DNA of 64,000 nt, from assembly GCA_030532385.1 (NCBI GenBank), contig JAUNLG010000005.1, positions 49,460 to 113,459 on the forward strand. Direction: 5' to 3'. Each line of letters starts with the position of its first letter. Position 1 is the stretch's first letter. Under the pieces are notes generated by a model that searched no databases, had not been told where the DNA came from, and worked only from the letters and a program-made list of their open reading frames with translations. A program made the translations under genes and the position numbers. Positions 18,216-27,333 of the stretch are shown here, piece after piece. The DNA is from Anaerococcus sp. Its GTDB lineage: Bacteria > Bacillota > Clostridia > Tissierellales > Peptoniphilaceae.

Positions 18216-20482
18216 TTATTTTCCTCGTTTTTATCTATTTTCCAAATATCATCAGCATAATTTTCTATAGTCCTATCTGATGAGAAGAAGCCAGAATTTG
18301 CAATATTGATAAGCATTTTCCTAGACCAAGCCCTCTTATCCCTATAAGCATCATTTACTTCTTCTTGGGCCCTCCTATAGGAATCAAAGTCTTTTAGTAG
18401 GTAGTATTGGTCTGCCCTTTGACCATTTTGTGGGTTTATTAATTCATTATAGATATCAAGGAACATATAAGACCCATTATCATCAAATTCTCCACTTACC
18501 AAAGAATCAACCACATCCTTGATATTTTGATCCTTACTATAAAATTCTACTGGATTATAGCTTGTTGCAATTTCCTTAAGCTCATCTACTGTAGCACCAA
18601 ACCTAAAGTTGTTTTCTTCTCCTGCTCTTTCAAATATTTCAATGTTGGCTCCATCCAAGGTACCAAGGGTTAGGGCTCCATTTAGCATAAATTTCATATT
18701 GCCTGTACCACTTGCTTCCTTACCTGCCGTAGATATTTGCTCAGATATATCTGCTGCTGGGAAAAGTTTCTCTCCATAAGAAACCCTATAGTTTTCTACA
18801 AAGACAACCTTTAGTTTATCATTTACATCCCTGTCGTTGTTAACAACTCTTGCCACTTCATTTATTAGTTTAATCATGCCCTTAGCCCTAAAGTAACCTG
18901 GTGCTGCCTTTCCTCCAAAGATAAAGGTTGTTGGATAAAAGTCAAGGTCTGGGTTTTTCTTAAGCTTATGGTAAAGGTAGATTACATGGAGGATATTAAG
19001 GTGTTGCCTCTTATATTCATGGATCCTTTTTACTTGAATATCAAAAATTGATTCTGGATTTATCTTTATCCCTTCTTGGTCTAGGATATATTTGGCCAAG
19101 TCTTTTTTCTTATTTGCCTTAATCTCCCAAAGCCTATCTAGGCTAGCCTCGTCATCTACATATTTTTCAAGACCTTTTAGAAGTTTAAGATCATATTTCC
19201 AATTATCTGTACCTAGTTTTTCACTAATAAAGTCTGATAATTCTCTATTAGCATAGACAAGCCATCTTCTTGGGGTTATACCATTAGTCTTATTGTTAAA
19301 AATCTCTGGCCTATACTTATACCAATGGCTAAAGGTATCATCCTTTAGGATTTGACTGTGAATTTCTGCAACTCCATTTACTGAAAATCCTATATAAATT
19401 GCAAGGTTGGCCATGTGAACTTGGTCAAACCTAACTATCCTATATGGGTCAATGGCTTCTTCTGATAGGCCTTTTTTCTTAAATTCTCCTACCAATTTAT
19501 CATTGATTTGCTCTATTATTTCTAGGCACCTTGGGCTTACTTCAAGAACTATATCCTTATTCCATTTTTCTAAGGCTTCTTGAAGGACTGTATGGTTGGT
19601 AAAGGCAAAGATTTTATTGGCTATTGCTAGGGCATCTTCAAAGAAAATTCCATTTTCATCTACCAAGACCCTAATAAACTCAGGAATAGCCATTATAGGG
19701 TGGGTATCATTAAGTTGGATGACATGGTACTTATGGAAGTTCTCAAACTTTAAATCTTCTGGATATGACTTCTTATATTTTTCTACTAAGTCTTGGATTG
19801 AGGCTGATGAGAAGAAGTATTGTTGCTTAAGCCTTAGGACCTTGCCAGCCCTTTGCATATCATTTGGATATAAAACCCTGGTTATATCTTCTGCACGGTT
19901 TTTCTCACTAACAGCTTCATCGTATTGGTAGTTGTTAAATTTTGAGAAGTTAAATTCTTCAAAAGGCTCTGACTGCCAAAGTCTAAGGGTGTTTACAACC
20001 CCATTTTCAAAACCTAAAACCGGCATATCAAAAGGAACTGCCTTTACTTGTTGGTCCCTAAATTTTACGATTTTTGCATCAGAATCAACCCTTATTGACC
20101 AAGCATCTCCATCCTTAAGCCAAGAATCTCCCTCTTCTACCTGAAAGCCATTTTCAATACTTTGCTTAAAAATTCCTTCCCTATACCTTACACCATAACC
20201 ATACATATTTAGGTTTTGGCTGGCTGCTGAGTCCATAAAGCAAGCTGCAAGCCTGCCTAGACCTCCATTACCAAGGGCTGCATCATCTTCATAATTTTCT
20301 ATAGATTCAAAGTCAATGCCAATTTCATTTAATAATTCTTTTACCTCATCATAAATTCCAAGGTTTATTAGGTTATTGCCCAAAGACCTTCCTATTAAAA
20401 ACTCTGCTGATAGGTAGTAGGCCTTTCTTTGGTTTTTATTCTTTCTCTTACAATCTCTCCACTCTTCATTTATAAGGCCCAT
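18212..20482 (-). CDS. glgP: Glycogen/maltodextrin phosphorylase (5' end uncertain)
   Basis: A GT35 enzyme releasing glucose 1-phosphate from alpha-1,4-glucans. The region from AYYLSAEFLIGRSLGNNL to the PLP lysine in EASGTGNMKFMLNGALTLG is intact. The nearest ATG (20482) gives 756 aa. The same frame stays open upstream to a stop at 20575-20573 and encodes a phosphorylase-like segment (LQRITLKSFEDTNDRDRYKA), but contains no ATG, GTG or TTG. ATG 20482 has no Shine-Dalgarno. An unusual start such as ATA at 20566, or a mutated start, is possible. malQ lies 100 bp upstream and ZIP overlaps downstream. malQ and glgP together handle maltodextrin or glycogen. Confidence 0.88.
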   Translation of the reverse strand: MGLINEEWRDCKRKNKNQRKAYYLSAEFLIGRSLGNNLINLGIYDEVKELLNEIGIDFESIENYEDDAALGNGGLGRLAACFMDSAASQNLNMYGYGVRYREGIFKQSIENGFQVEEGDSWLKDGDAWSIRVDSDAKIVKFRDQQVKAVPFDMPVLGFENGVVNTLRLWQSEPFEEFNFSKFNNYQYDEAVSEKNRAEDITRVLYPNDMQRAGKVLRLKQQYFFSSASIQDLVEKYKKSYPEDLKFENFHKYHVIQLNDTHPIMAIPEFIRVLVDENGIFFEDALAIANKIFAFTNHTVLQEALEKWNKDIVLEVSPRCLEIIEQINDKLVGEFKKKGLSEEAIDPYRIVRFDQVHMANLAIYIGFSVNGVAEIHSQILKDDTFSHWYKYRPEIFNNKTNGITPRRWLVYANRELSDFISEKLGTDNWKYDLKLLKGLEKYVDDEASLDRLWEIKANKKKDLAKYILDQEGIKINPESIFDIQVKRIHEYKRQHLNILHVIYLYHKLKKNPDLDFYPTTFIFGGKAAPGYFRAKGMIKLINEVARVVNNDRDVNDKLKVVFVENYRVSYGEKLFPAADISEQISTAGKEASGTGNMKFMLNGALTLGTLDGANIEIFERAGEENNFRFGATVDELKEIATSYNPVEFYSKDQNIKDVVDSLVSGEFDDNGSYMFLDIYNELINPQNGQRADQYYLLKDFDSYRRAQEEVNDAYRDKRAWSRKMLINIANSGFFSSDRTIENYADDIWKIDKNEENK

Positions 20483-20582
20483 GATTGTATCAGATAGGGC
20501 CTTATACCTGTCCCTATCGTTGGTATCTTCAAAACTTTTTAGGGTAATTCTTTGTAAATTTTCTATATAATTTTATATAAAT

Positions 20583-22103
20583 TTATTTTTTTTCAGCTTG
20601 TCCATTGTTAAACCTCCCATATATTTTAGACATTTCTTTTATTTTTTCTGAAAGTTTTTCAGAAAAGTCATCGTAAACCATCCTCCACTTCCAATTATCG
20701 CCAAGACTTCCTGGAGAATTTATCTTACTTTCATTACCATAAGCTAAGAAATCTTGGATTTCAAAGATAGCAAGGTCTGAAACTGAAGCCATAAGGCCCC
20801 TTATAATCTTCCAAAGCCTATCATCATCCTCTCCTAGGTCAAAGTATTTATTTATCAATTCATCTAAGTCCTCATCAGCCTCATCCAAAAATCCCTTTAG
20901 GGTATCTGAATCATGGGTTGACCCATAAACTACAGAATTATTCTTGTAGTTGTGAGGTAGGTAGTTGCTGTCAAAATTTTCCCCAAAGGAAAATTGGATT
21001 ACATTCATGCCAGGAAAACCATAATGGTCTTTTAGGTCATCTACTTCTTTTGTTATATATCCTAAATCTTCTGCTATAAATAAGGAGTCTGGGTAGGCCT
21101 TTTTTATCTTATCAAAAAGTTCATAAGGCTTTGCTTTTAGCCACTTACCAAACCTTGCGTTATCATCTTCAAAAGGAATTGCATAGTAAGCTTCAAAGCC
21201 CCTAAAGTGATCAAGCCTTAGGATATCATATAGTCTAAGACTTGCTCCTATTCTTTTTATCCAAAATTCATAAGAATTCTCACTCATCTTCTCCCAATCA
21301 TAAAGGGGGTTGCCCCAAAGTTGACCATCTTCTGAATAAGAATCTGGTGGAGCCCCTCCTACTAGGATAGGATTTTTATCCTCATCAAGTTGGAGGATGT
21401 CTGAATTAACCCAGGCATCTGCTGAGTCTAGGGCCACATATATTGGCAAATCTCCTATAATTGATATTTCCTTTCTATTGGCATATTTTTTTAATTTATC
21501 CCATTGGCTAAAAAATTCATATTGAAGGAAGATATAAAAATTAACCAAATCCTCATTTTCCTTCTTAAAATTTTTAAGGGCAGACTTCTTCCTATTTTTA
21601 AGATCATCATCCCATTCTAACCAGGATACATCAAACTTTTCTCTTTTTATGGCCATAAAGAGGGCATAATCTTCTAACCAGGCCTTCTCTTTTTTCCTAA
21701 AGGCTTCAATCTGATCTTTCTTAAGGTCTTTTGCCCTATCATAGGCCTTCTCCAAGATCCTATACCTTAGGTTGTATTGGATCCCATAGTCTACATATCT
21801 TTCATTATCTCCAAAGTTTAAATTATCAAGCTCATCTTCCTTAAGTAAACCGTCTTCTATCAAGAAATCTAGGTCTATAAAGTAAGGATTACCTGCAAAG
21901 GAAGAAAATGACTGGTAGGGACTATCCCCATAGGATGTTGGTCCTAGGGGTAGGATCTGCCAGTACCTAACTCCTGCATCTGATAAAAAGTCTACAGCAT
22001 CATAGGCTGCCTTACCAAAAGTTCCAATCCCATACTTAGATGGGAGGGAAAATATTGGTAGTATCACTCCATTTCCCCTGGTTAATCGCTTTTGCTTTTC
22101 CAT
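20583..22103 (-). CDS. malQ: 4-alpha-glucanotransferase (amylomaltase)
   Basis: A 506-aa GH77 enzyme that disproportionates malto-oligosaccharides, making chains long enough for phosphorylase. Motifs include ILPLGPTSYGDSPYQSFS near the N-terminus, IIGDLPIYVALDSADAW, DILRLDHFRGFEAYYAIP (nucleophile Asp region), LFIAEDLGYIT (acid/base Glu) and GSTHDSDT. Length and domain are complete. AAGGAG lies 5 bp from the ATG. It starts 2 bp after the preceding papain-like gene. The end is followed by an A8 run and an AT-rich 100-bp gap before glgP. Confidence 0.96.
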   Translation of the reverse strand: MEKQKRLTRGNGVILPIFSLPSKYGIGTFGKAAYDAVDFLSDAGVRYWQILPLGPTSYGDSPYQSFSSFAGNPYFIDLDFLIEDGLLKEDELDNLNFGDNERYVDYGIQYNLRYRILEKAYDRAKDLKKDQIEAFRKKEKAWLEDYALFMAIKREKFDVSWLEWDDDLKNRKKSALKNFKKENEDLVNFYIFLQYEFFSQWDKLKKYANRKEISIIGDLPIYVALDSADAWVNSDILQLDEDKNPILVGGAPPDSYSEDGQLWGNPLYDWEKMSENSYEFWIKRIGASLRLYDILRLDHFRGFEAYYAIPFEDDNARFGKWLKAKPYELFDKIKKAYPDSLFIAEDLGYITKEVDDLKDHYGFPGMNVIQFSFGENFDSNYLPHNYKNNSVVYGSTHDSDTLKGFLDEADEDLDELINKYFDLGEDDDRLWKIIRGLMASVSDLAIFEIQDFLAYGNESKINSPGSLGDNWKWRMVYDDFSEKLSEKIKEMSKIYGRFNNGQAEKK

Positions 22104-22105
22104 AA

Positions 22106-22714
22106 TTACTCCTTAATAAAATATATTAATCCTGTATAAGTTCTTGCTTGCTTATCAAAATCTTCTAAATAAAACCTATATTGCCTACCCCAACTTGAAA
22201 CAACTACTTCATGCTTAGGGCCAAGCTTGTTTAGCTCAGTTATACATACCCCATGGTTTCTCATAAGCCTTATATCTCTTGATAGCCAATTTATTAGAAT
22301 TGGAGGAGTATCCATAGCCAAGGCTTCTTCTATAAAGGCAAGTTTTTTAGCTAAGGGATTTTTAAAAATAGAGTTATCAACAAGTCTTTTGCTCCTAAGC
22401 TTAAGACCCATATCCTCTCTTACTAACTTAAGCCTCCTATCTAACCTTCCTACTGTAGCTACTCCATTGACAAAAGGCCTTAGCCTTCTAAAAAAATAAT
22501 ACTGGTAGTGGTTATAGGTATCTATATCAATGGACCTTTCCTTATGAAATAAATAAAAGTAAACATTGGTAAAGGCTGTTACTACACAAGACCTATCCCT
22601 ATAAAATTTGGATACTCCCATTGGTTCTAAAGAATTTTGAAAACCTCCATAATAGGTCTTTTGACCATCTATCACCGGGACAAATTCCTTATAACTTGAT
22701 CTAGTCAATTTCAT
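22106..22714 (-). CDS. Papain-like (C39-type) cysteine peptidase-like protein, function unknown
   Basis: A 202-aa soluble protein with no signal peptide. The arrangement of DRSCVVTAFTNVYFYL (Cys44 at a helix start), NHGVCITEL (His near 154) and VVSSWGRQYRFYLEDF resembles C39-like or papain-fold clostridial proteins in which a Cys and a later His form the active site. This assignment is from pattern only. The gene overlaps the AI-2E-type gene upstream by 14 bp and is 2 bp from malQ, so it belongs to this operon. Its substrate and role are unknown. Confidence 0.5.
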   Translation of the reverse strand: MKLTRSSYKEFVPVIDGQKTYYGGFQNSLEPMGVSKFYRDRSCVVTAFTNVYFYLFHKERSIDIDTYNHYQYYFFRRLRPFVNGVATVGRLDRRLKLVREDMGLKLRSKRLVDNSIFKNPLAKKLAFIEEALAMDTPPILINWLSRDIRLMRNHGVCITELNKLGPKHEVVVSSWGRQYRFYLEDFDKQARTYTGLIYFIKE

Positions 22715-23909
22715 TTTTATCTATATCACCCATCCTATATTCCATATCTTTTTTCTCTCTTATATCTTCCTTGCTAATATTCTTTTTCTTAAGCCTATTA
22801 TCAACATACTCATGAAAGAGGGTGTAGACTATTGAAAATAAGGGGATTGAAACAAGCATACCCCATATACCAAAGATAGACCCTCCAAGGGTTACTGAAG
22901 CAAGGACCCATATGGCAGGAAGTCCAATTTGCTCTCCTGCAATGGCAGGATATATTACATTTTCTTGGATCTGTTGGACTATTATATCAAAGACTAGAAA
23001 AATAATAGCCTTGACCGGGGATTGGACAAAGATAATTATAGAAGAAAATCCTGCTCCAAATATCGGTCCAAAAATTGGTATAAGGTCTGATAGGCCAACA
23101 AATATAGATATCATACCCGCATTTGGTAACCTTAGTATAACCATACCAATAAATGTAAGGGTAGATAAGGTCACTACAGCAATTAGCCTAGAAAATATAT
23201 ACTCTTTAAAGGTGTTATAGGATAAGGAAAATACCTTATTTAGGTAGTCAGCCTTATCTTCATCTAAGATAGCATAGATTATTTTAGTAAAATTATGCTT
23301 AAGCATCCTCTTATATACAAGGATGAAGATAGAGAAGAAAAAGACTGTAAACAAACTTATTAGACTATTGCCTAGGGAGTTTAGAAAGCCTGTTGTAGCT
23401 GATAAGACAGTAGAAGAATTTCCCGAAAAGAAATTAACCACTGCATTTCTTAGCTCATACCAGCCAAAAGAGTTGACAAACTTATAAAAACTATCAGCAT
23501 ATTCCTTGGTCAAAGAATAGGAACTTAGGGTCTTATAGATCTCATCTACAAACTCAGGCCATTGGTTAAAAACCGAAAATACGACTGAAACCAATCTTGG
23601 TATTAGGATATTTAGCAAAATAACTGTAACCCCTGCAATTGTTAGCCAAGATATAAGCAAGGATAAACCTGATATAAGCTTTCTATGCTTAGACTGACCT
23701 AATAGGTCTCCTAGGTTTTTTTCAAAAAAATTCATAGGTATATTTACAATATAGGCTATTACAGCCCCTATTATAAAGGGTCTTAAAAGCCCTAGAGCCT
23801 TTAGGAAAACATCCTTGATAACAGGAAGGTACCAAAGGGTAAAAAATAAAACAATGGCATAGGTAATTTGTTTAAACAAGGCTCTTTGGTTAATATTAAT
23901 TTTTCCCAT
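22701..23909 (-). CDS. AI-2E family transporter-like membrane protein (first copy)
   Basis: 402 aa with seven to eight hydrophobic segments and the family motifs LRPFIIGAVIAYIVNIPMNF, GLSDLIPIFGPIFG and QQIQENVIYPAIAGEQIGLP. The family ranges from claimed AI-2 exporters to sodium/proton antiporters, so the substrate is open. ATG 23909 is chosen: GGAGG lies 6 bp upstream, and the in-frame TTG at 23921 overlaps it. First gene of a run that continues with the papain-like protein, malQ, glgP and zip. It is divergent from thiN; a TATAAT on the minus strand (23976-23971) could serve it. A paralogue lies at 27334-28554. Confidence 0.85.
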   Translation of the reverse strand: MGKININQRALFKQITYAIVLFFTLWYLPVIKDVFLKALGLLRPFIIGAVIAYIVNIPMNFFEKNLGDLLGQSKHRKLISGLSLLISWLTIAGVTVILLNILIPRLVSVVFSVFNQWPEFVDEIYKTLSSYSLTKEYADSFYKFVNSFGWYELRNAVVNFFSGNSSTVLSATTGFLNSLGNSLISLFTVFFFSIFILVYKRMLKHNFTKIIYAILDEDKADYLNKVFSLSYNTFKEYIFSRLIAVVTLSTLTFIGMVILRLPNAGMISIFVGLSDLIPIFGPIFGAGFSSIIIFVQSPVKAIIFLVFDIIVQQIQENVIYPAIAGEQIGLPAIWVLASVTLGGSIFGIWGMLVSIPLFSIVYTLFHEYVDNRLKKKNISKEDIREKKDMEYRMGDIDKNEID

Positions 23910-24012
23910 AATTTCCTCCAATCATTGTTAAGTATATAATACCATAAAAAAAATAAATAAAGAATTATTGATTATACAAATCTTACCTATAAAGTAATAC
24001 AAAGGAGGATTT

Positions 24013-24630
24013 ATGGCTAGATGTTTTATATTTGCTGGCGGAAGTTTTGATGGTTTTTTTGATCAAATTAAAGAAGGAGACCTGGTTATAGGAGCTGATA
24101 AAGGCTATACCTACGCTAGGGAAAACGATATTGACCTTGATTATATAATAGGAGATTTCGACTCTTCAACTAAACCTCTTGGGGATAATGTCCTTATCCT
24201 TAAGCCTATAAAAGATTATACAGATACAGTTGAGGCAATTAATCTTGCCAGAAAGAAGGGCTATAAAAAGATTATAATCTATGGGGGCCTTGGAGGCAGA
24301 GAATCACATACCATAGCCAATATAAGGGCCCTTTATCATTTTAAGAAAAAGGGTATAGATATAAGTCTTAAGGCTAAGGGAAAGGAGATTTTTATAATAG
24401 ATGATAAGCTTTCTTATCCCTATGAGGGGAAGGATTTTTATGTTTCTATCTTCTCTCTTACAAATATTACAAGAGGACTTACTATTAAGGGGCTTTTTTA
24501 TGAGCTTAATTCCTATGACCTTTCTATGGATGACCTTATCACAGTATCCAACCAAACTAAGGGAAGAGATTTTTCCATATCTATAAAAGAAGGGGCCCTT
24601 GTAGTGGTCTTTGAAGATTTTAACCTTTAA
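24013..24630 (+). CDS. thiN: Thiamine pyrophosphokinase
   Basis: 205 aa. The enzyme converts thiamine to thiamine diphosphate using ATP. Family motifs are ADKGYTYA, IIGDFDSS (metal-binding Asp), KDYTDTVEA and IYGGLGGRESHTIANI. AAAGGAGG stands 6-7 bp before the ATG. In Firmicutes thiN often follows rsgA-rpe; here it stands alone, convergent with rpiR whose stop abuts. TTATTG (23965-23970) and TATAAA (23988-23993), 17 bp apart, could form its promoter. No TPP riboswitch is present. Confidence 0.93.
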   Translation: MARCFIFAGGSFDGFFDQIKEGDLVIGADKGYTYARENDIDLDYIIGDFDSSTKPLGDNVLILKPIKDYTDTVEAINLARKKGYKKIIIYGGLGGRESHTIANIRALYHFKKKGIDISLKAKGKEIFIIDDKLSYPYEGKDFYVSIFSLTNITRGLTIKGLFYELNSYDLSMDDLITVSNQTKGRDFSISIKEGALVVVFEDFNL

Positions 24631-25461
24631 TTACCTCTCTTCTTCTATGGCATTGCCCAGGGCCTTTAGGGTATCTCCATGCATCTGTTCTTTCTCCTTT
24701 GAGTTTTGCCTTACATAATGGGCATAGATTAAATCTACCATAAGGGAGATTGGAAATTGGGGAGAAATGACATTGCCATGGTTTAGGTGTCTTAGGGATG
24801 GGACAAGGACAATTTCATCACAAAATTTCTTATGGTCCTCCTTTAATTGGGAGGTAATTAGGACAGTCCTTGCCCCCTTCTTATGGGCCTTTTCTAGAAA
24901 ATAAATTATATCCTCAGTGCTAGCAGAAAGACTCATGCCTATAACCAAATCTTTTTTATCCTGGAAGACTGACCTCATTTTCATCTGGTCTGAGTCTGTG
25001 ATAGAGTCTATGTTTACGCCAATTCTCATAAACCTAAGTTCCATCTCATTGGCAGCAAGGCCTGAAGATCCCTTGCCACAAACAAAGACCTTGTCTTTTT
25101 TTTCTATATATTTTACAATCCTATCTAACTGGTTTTCATCTACTAATGAATAGGTCTTATTTAAAAGTTCCTGGTAGGTCTTAAGGATTTGGCTGACCTT
25201 ATCTGTTATATATTCTTGTTTTTCTACAAAGTTTTGGCTATATTGGTAGATAAATTCCCTATAGCCCCTAAAGCCACATTTTTGGGCAAACCTTGATAGG
25301 GAGGCTTCTGATACAAATAGTTTTTTTGATATTTCCTTACTTGAAAGATTCTTATTTTCTTCATTGTGGATAAAAAAATCTCCTATAGTTCTTTCAACTG
25401 CAGTAAAATCTTCATACTTAGATTCTATTATCTCAACGACTGATTTTATATAATATACCAT
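24631..25461 (-). CDS. RpiR family transcriptional regulator (probable sialic acid regulator)
   Basis: 276 aa. The N-terminal HTH_6 domain (about 1-80, with SSKEISKKLFVSEASLSRFA) is followed by a SIS sugar-phosphate-binding domain (about 125-250, with VFVCGKGSSGLAANEME and IGMSLSASTEDI). RpiR proteins sense sugar phosphates. The gene lies just downstream of nanE-nanA on the same strand, so N-acetylmannosamine 6-phosphate is a plausible ligand (inference). GGAGGG stands before the ATG. A strong terminator separates it from nanA. A candidate operator lies at 27203-27218. Confidence 0.88.
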   Translation of the reverse strand: MVYYIKSVVEIIESKYEDFTAVERTIGDFFIHNEENKNLSSKEISKKLFVSEASLSRFAQKCGFRGYREFIYQYSQNFVEKQEYITDKVSQILKTYQELLNKTYSLVDENQLDRIVKYIEKKDKVFVCGKGSSGLAANEMELRFMRIGVNIDSITDSDQMKMRSVFQDKKDLVIGMSLSASTEDIIYFLEKAHKKGARTVLITSQLKEDHKKFCDEIVLVPSLRHLNHGNVISPQFPISLMVDLIYAHYVRQNSKEKEQMHGDTLKALGNAIEEER

Positions 25462-25473
25462 TTTTCCCTCCTA

Positions 25474-25500
25474 TAAAAAAAGACCCCCTAGGGGGCCTTA
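25474..25500 (-). terminator. Terminator after nanA
   Basis: The stem around CCCC-CTAG-GGGG (25484-25495) extends with AAGG/TCTT pairs and ends in seven T residues on the minus strand. It separates nanA from rpiR. Confidence 0.85.
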
Positions 25501-25517
25501 TATAAATCTACTAGTAA

Positions 25518-26468
25518 CTAAAGGCTCTTATAAGGGTTTAGGAGATTTATATTAAGATACTTATCCTTGGCAGCCCTTATCATCTTGCTAGCTTCTTTTA
25601 CTATAACCTTATCAGCATCAATCAAGCCTGTAAGCGGTTTTCTTACACCACCTAGGTCAAGGTCTTCATTTTCCTTAAGAATCTCTTTCATAACTGCATA
25701 TAGGTTACCATGGGCACTAGCCATCTTATATATTATTAGGTCAACTGAGTTTTGGATATCTCTAGCAGTTTTAATATCGCCAACACGCAAGCTTTCTAAC
25801 ATTTTCATAAATAGCTCAGGCATTACTCCATAAGTTCCGCCTATGGCACCCTCAGCTCCTATTATCATTCCTGATATAAATTGCTCATCTGGTCCATTAA
25901 AGATTATATAATCTTCACCTGCAGCTTGCTTAAACATTTGTATGTCTTGGACAGGCATGGATGAGTTCTTGATTCCTATTACATTAGGATTTTTTCTCAT
26001 TACTGAAAAGATACTCTCTGTTAGGGCAACTCCTGCAAGTTGAGGAATATTATAGATTATAAAGTCTGTATTAGGAGCAGCATAGGATATGTCATTCCAA
26101 TAGTTTTCTATACTATAATCAGGCAATTTAAAGTAGATTGGAGGAATTGCAGCAATTGCATCAACTCCAATACTTTCTGCATGCTCTGCCAAAACCATAG
26201 AATCTCTTGTATTATTGCACGCTACATGGGCAATGATTGTAAGCTTACCCTTGGCTACTTCACAAACACTTTCTAAAACAAGCTTTCTTTCTTCTACACT
26301 TTGGTAGATACACTCCCCTGAAGATCCATTTACATAAAGACCCTTTACTCCCTTGTCTATATAGTATTTGGCAAGGTCTTTTACCCTTTCTGGAGAAATC
26401 TCTCCATTTTCATCATAACAAGCATAAAATGCTGGAATTACACCCTTATATTTTTCTAAATCTCTCAT
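25518..26468 (-). CDS. nanA: N-acetylneuraminate lyase
   Basis: 316 aa, DHDPS/NAL family TIM barrel. The Schiff-base Lys167 lies in VIGIKNSS and the catalytic Tyr139 in YNIPQLAG; the carboxylate-binding GSSGE is at 48-52. The enzyme cleaves sialic acid to N-acetylmannosamine and pyruvate. It begins 2 bp after the nanE stop, so the pair is co-translated. The next step enzyme NanE and an RpiR regulator alongside support the sialic acid role over dihydrodipicolinate synthesis. No kinase (NanK), sialidase or transporter is in the window. Confidence 0.9.
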   Translation of the reverse strand: MRDLEKYKGVIPAFYACYDENGEISPERVKDLAKYYIDKGVKGLYVNGSSGECIYQSVEERKLVLESVCEVAKGKLTIIAHVACNNTRDSMVLAEHAESIGVDAIAAIPPIYFKLPDYSIENYWNDISYAAPNTDFIIYNIPQLAGVALTESIFSVMRKNPNVIGIKNSSMPVQDIQMFKQAAGEDYIIFNGPDEQFISGMIIGAEGAIGGTYGVMPELFMKMLESLRVGDIKTARDIQNSVDLIIYKMASAHGNLYAVMKEILKENEDLDLGGVRKPLTGLIDADKVIVKEASKMIRAAKDKYLNINLLNPYKSL

Positions 26469-26470
26469 CC

Positions 26471-27169
26471 CTAATCCTCCTTCATTCCATCAACAAATCT
26501 TTTGGTAATAACTTGAGGTCTAGTTATAATTGACCCTACAACGACTGAATAAGCTCCAAGTTCTATAACCCTTCTAGCCTTAGCTGGGGTATCGATATTG
26601 CCTTCGGCTATGACCTTTCCTTTAACCTCTTTTAAAATATCCCTTAAGATCTTAAAGTCATCTTCCTCTATCTTTAAACCCTTAGACTGGTCTGTATAGC
26701 CTACAAGGGTTGTTCCAATAAAATCAAAACCTAGCTTATCAGCATGGATTGCTTCTTTGACTGTAGAGGTATCTGCCATAAATAATTGGTCAGGATACTT
26801 AACTTTAACTTCCTTAAAAAATTCATCAAGGCTTACACCACCTGGTCTAGTGTTAGAACTAGCATCCATTGCTATAATTTCCACTCCGCTAGAAACTAAG
26901 GCATCAATCTCTTTCATTGTAGGAGATATGTAAACCTTAGAATCCTCATAGTCTTTTTTTATAATTCCTATAATTGGAAGGTCTACTTCCTTTTGTATCT
27001 CTTTGATATCTTCTATAGAATTTGCTCTAATTCCACTAGCTCCGCCAACCTTGGCAGCCCTTGCCATCCTAGCCATTATAAAAGAAGAGTGTAAGGGCTC
27101 ATCTTCTAAGGCTTGGCAAGATACTATTAGCTTGCCTTCGATGGCTTTAATCTTACTTAAATCAGCCAT
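26471..27169 (-). CDS. nanE: N-acetylmannosamine-6-phosphate 2-epimerase
   Basis: A 232-aa TIM-barrel epimerase converting ManNAc-6-P to GlcNAc-6-P. Family motifs are [49 protein letters not shown] and [21 protein letters not shown] precedes the ATG. First gene of the nanE-nanA unit, with a promoter at 27190-27218 carrying a palindrome. Confidence 0.94.
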   Translation of the reverse strand: MADLSKIKAIEGKLIVSCQALEDEPLHSSFIMARMARAAKVGGASGIRANSIEDIKEIQKEVDLPIIGIIKKDYEDSKVYISPTMKEIDALVSSGVEIIAMDASSNTRPGGVSLDEFFKEVKVKYPDQLFMADTSTVKEAIHADKLGFDFIGTTLVGYTDQSKGLKIEEDDFKILRDILKEVKGKVIAEGNIDTPAKARRVIELGAYSVVVGSIITRPQVITKRFVDGMKED

Positions 27170-27189
27170 ATATCCTCCTATTTTCTTAC

Positions 27190-27218
27190 ACTATATGACT
27201 TATTGAATGAAATTTCAA
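27190..27218 (-). promoter_or_regulatory. Promoter of nanE-nanA with candidate RpiR-type operator
   Basis: On the minus strand TTGAAA (27218-27213), a 17-bp spacer and TATAGT (27195-27190) form a good promoter. The perfect 10-bp palindrome TGAAATTTCA (27208-27217), inside a wider TTGAA-N6-TTCAA repeat (27203-27218), covers the -35 box. That is the half-site style (TGAAA) reported for several RpiR regulators, so the rpiR product is the obvious candidate. Confidence 0.55.
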
Positions 27219-27333
27219 TTATTATTTTGTACATGTAAGTACTTTCAGCATCCCTATAAATTATCTCCCCTAGACTCTTTAGAAAAAATACTTACTAGGA
27301 TTTGTGAAAGTAGATTCAAAAGACTTAGGATTT

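Noticed and set aside
20583-20600. Programmed frameshift fusing malQ to glgP at the A8 run
   Set aside because: Reading through in either shifted frame reaches a stop (TAG or TAA) before the phosphorylase sequence.
25518-26468. Dihydrodipicolinate synthase rather than NanA
   Set aside because: The gene is co-translated with nanE and next to an RpiR regulator, and the active-site spacing fits the lyase group better; MurE lacking DNPR also argues against a DAP pathway gene here.
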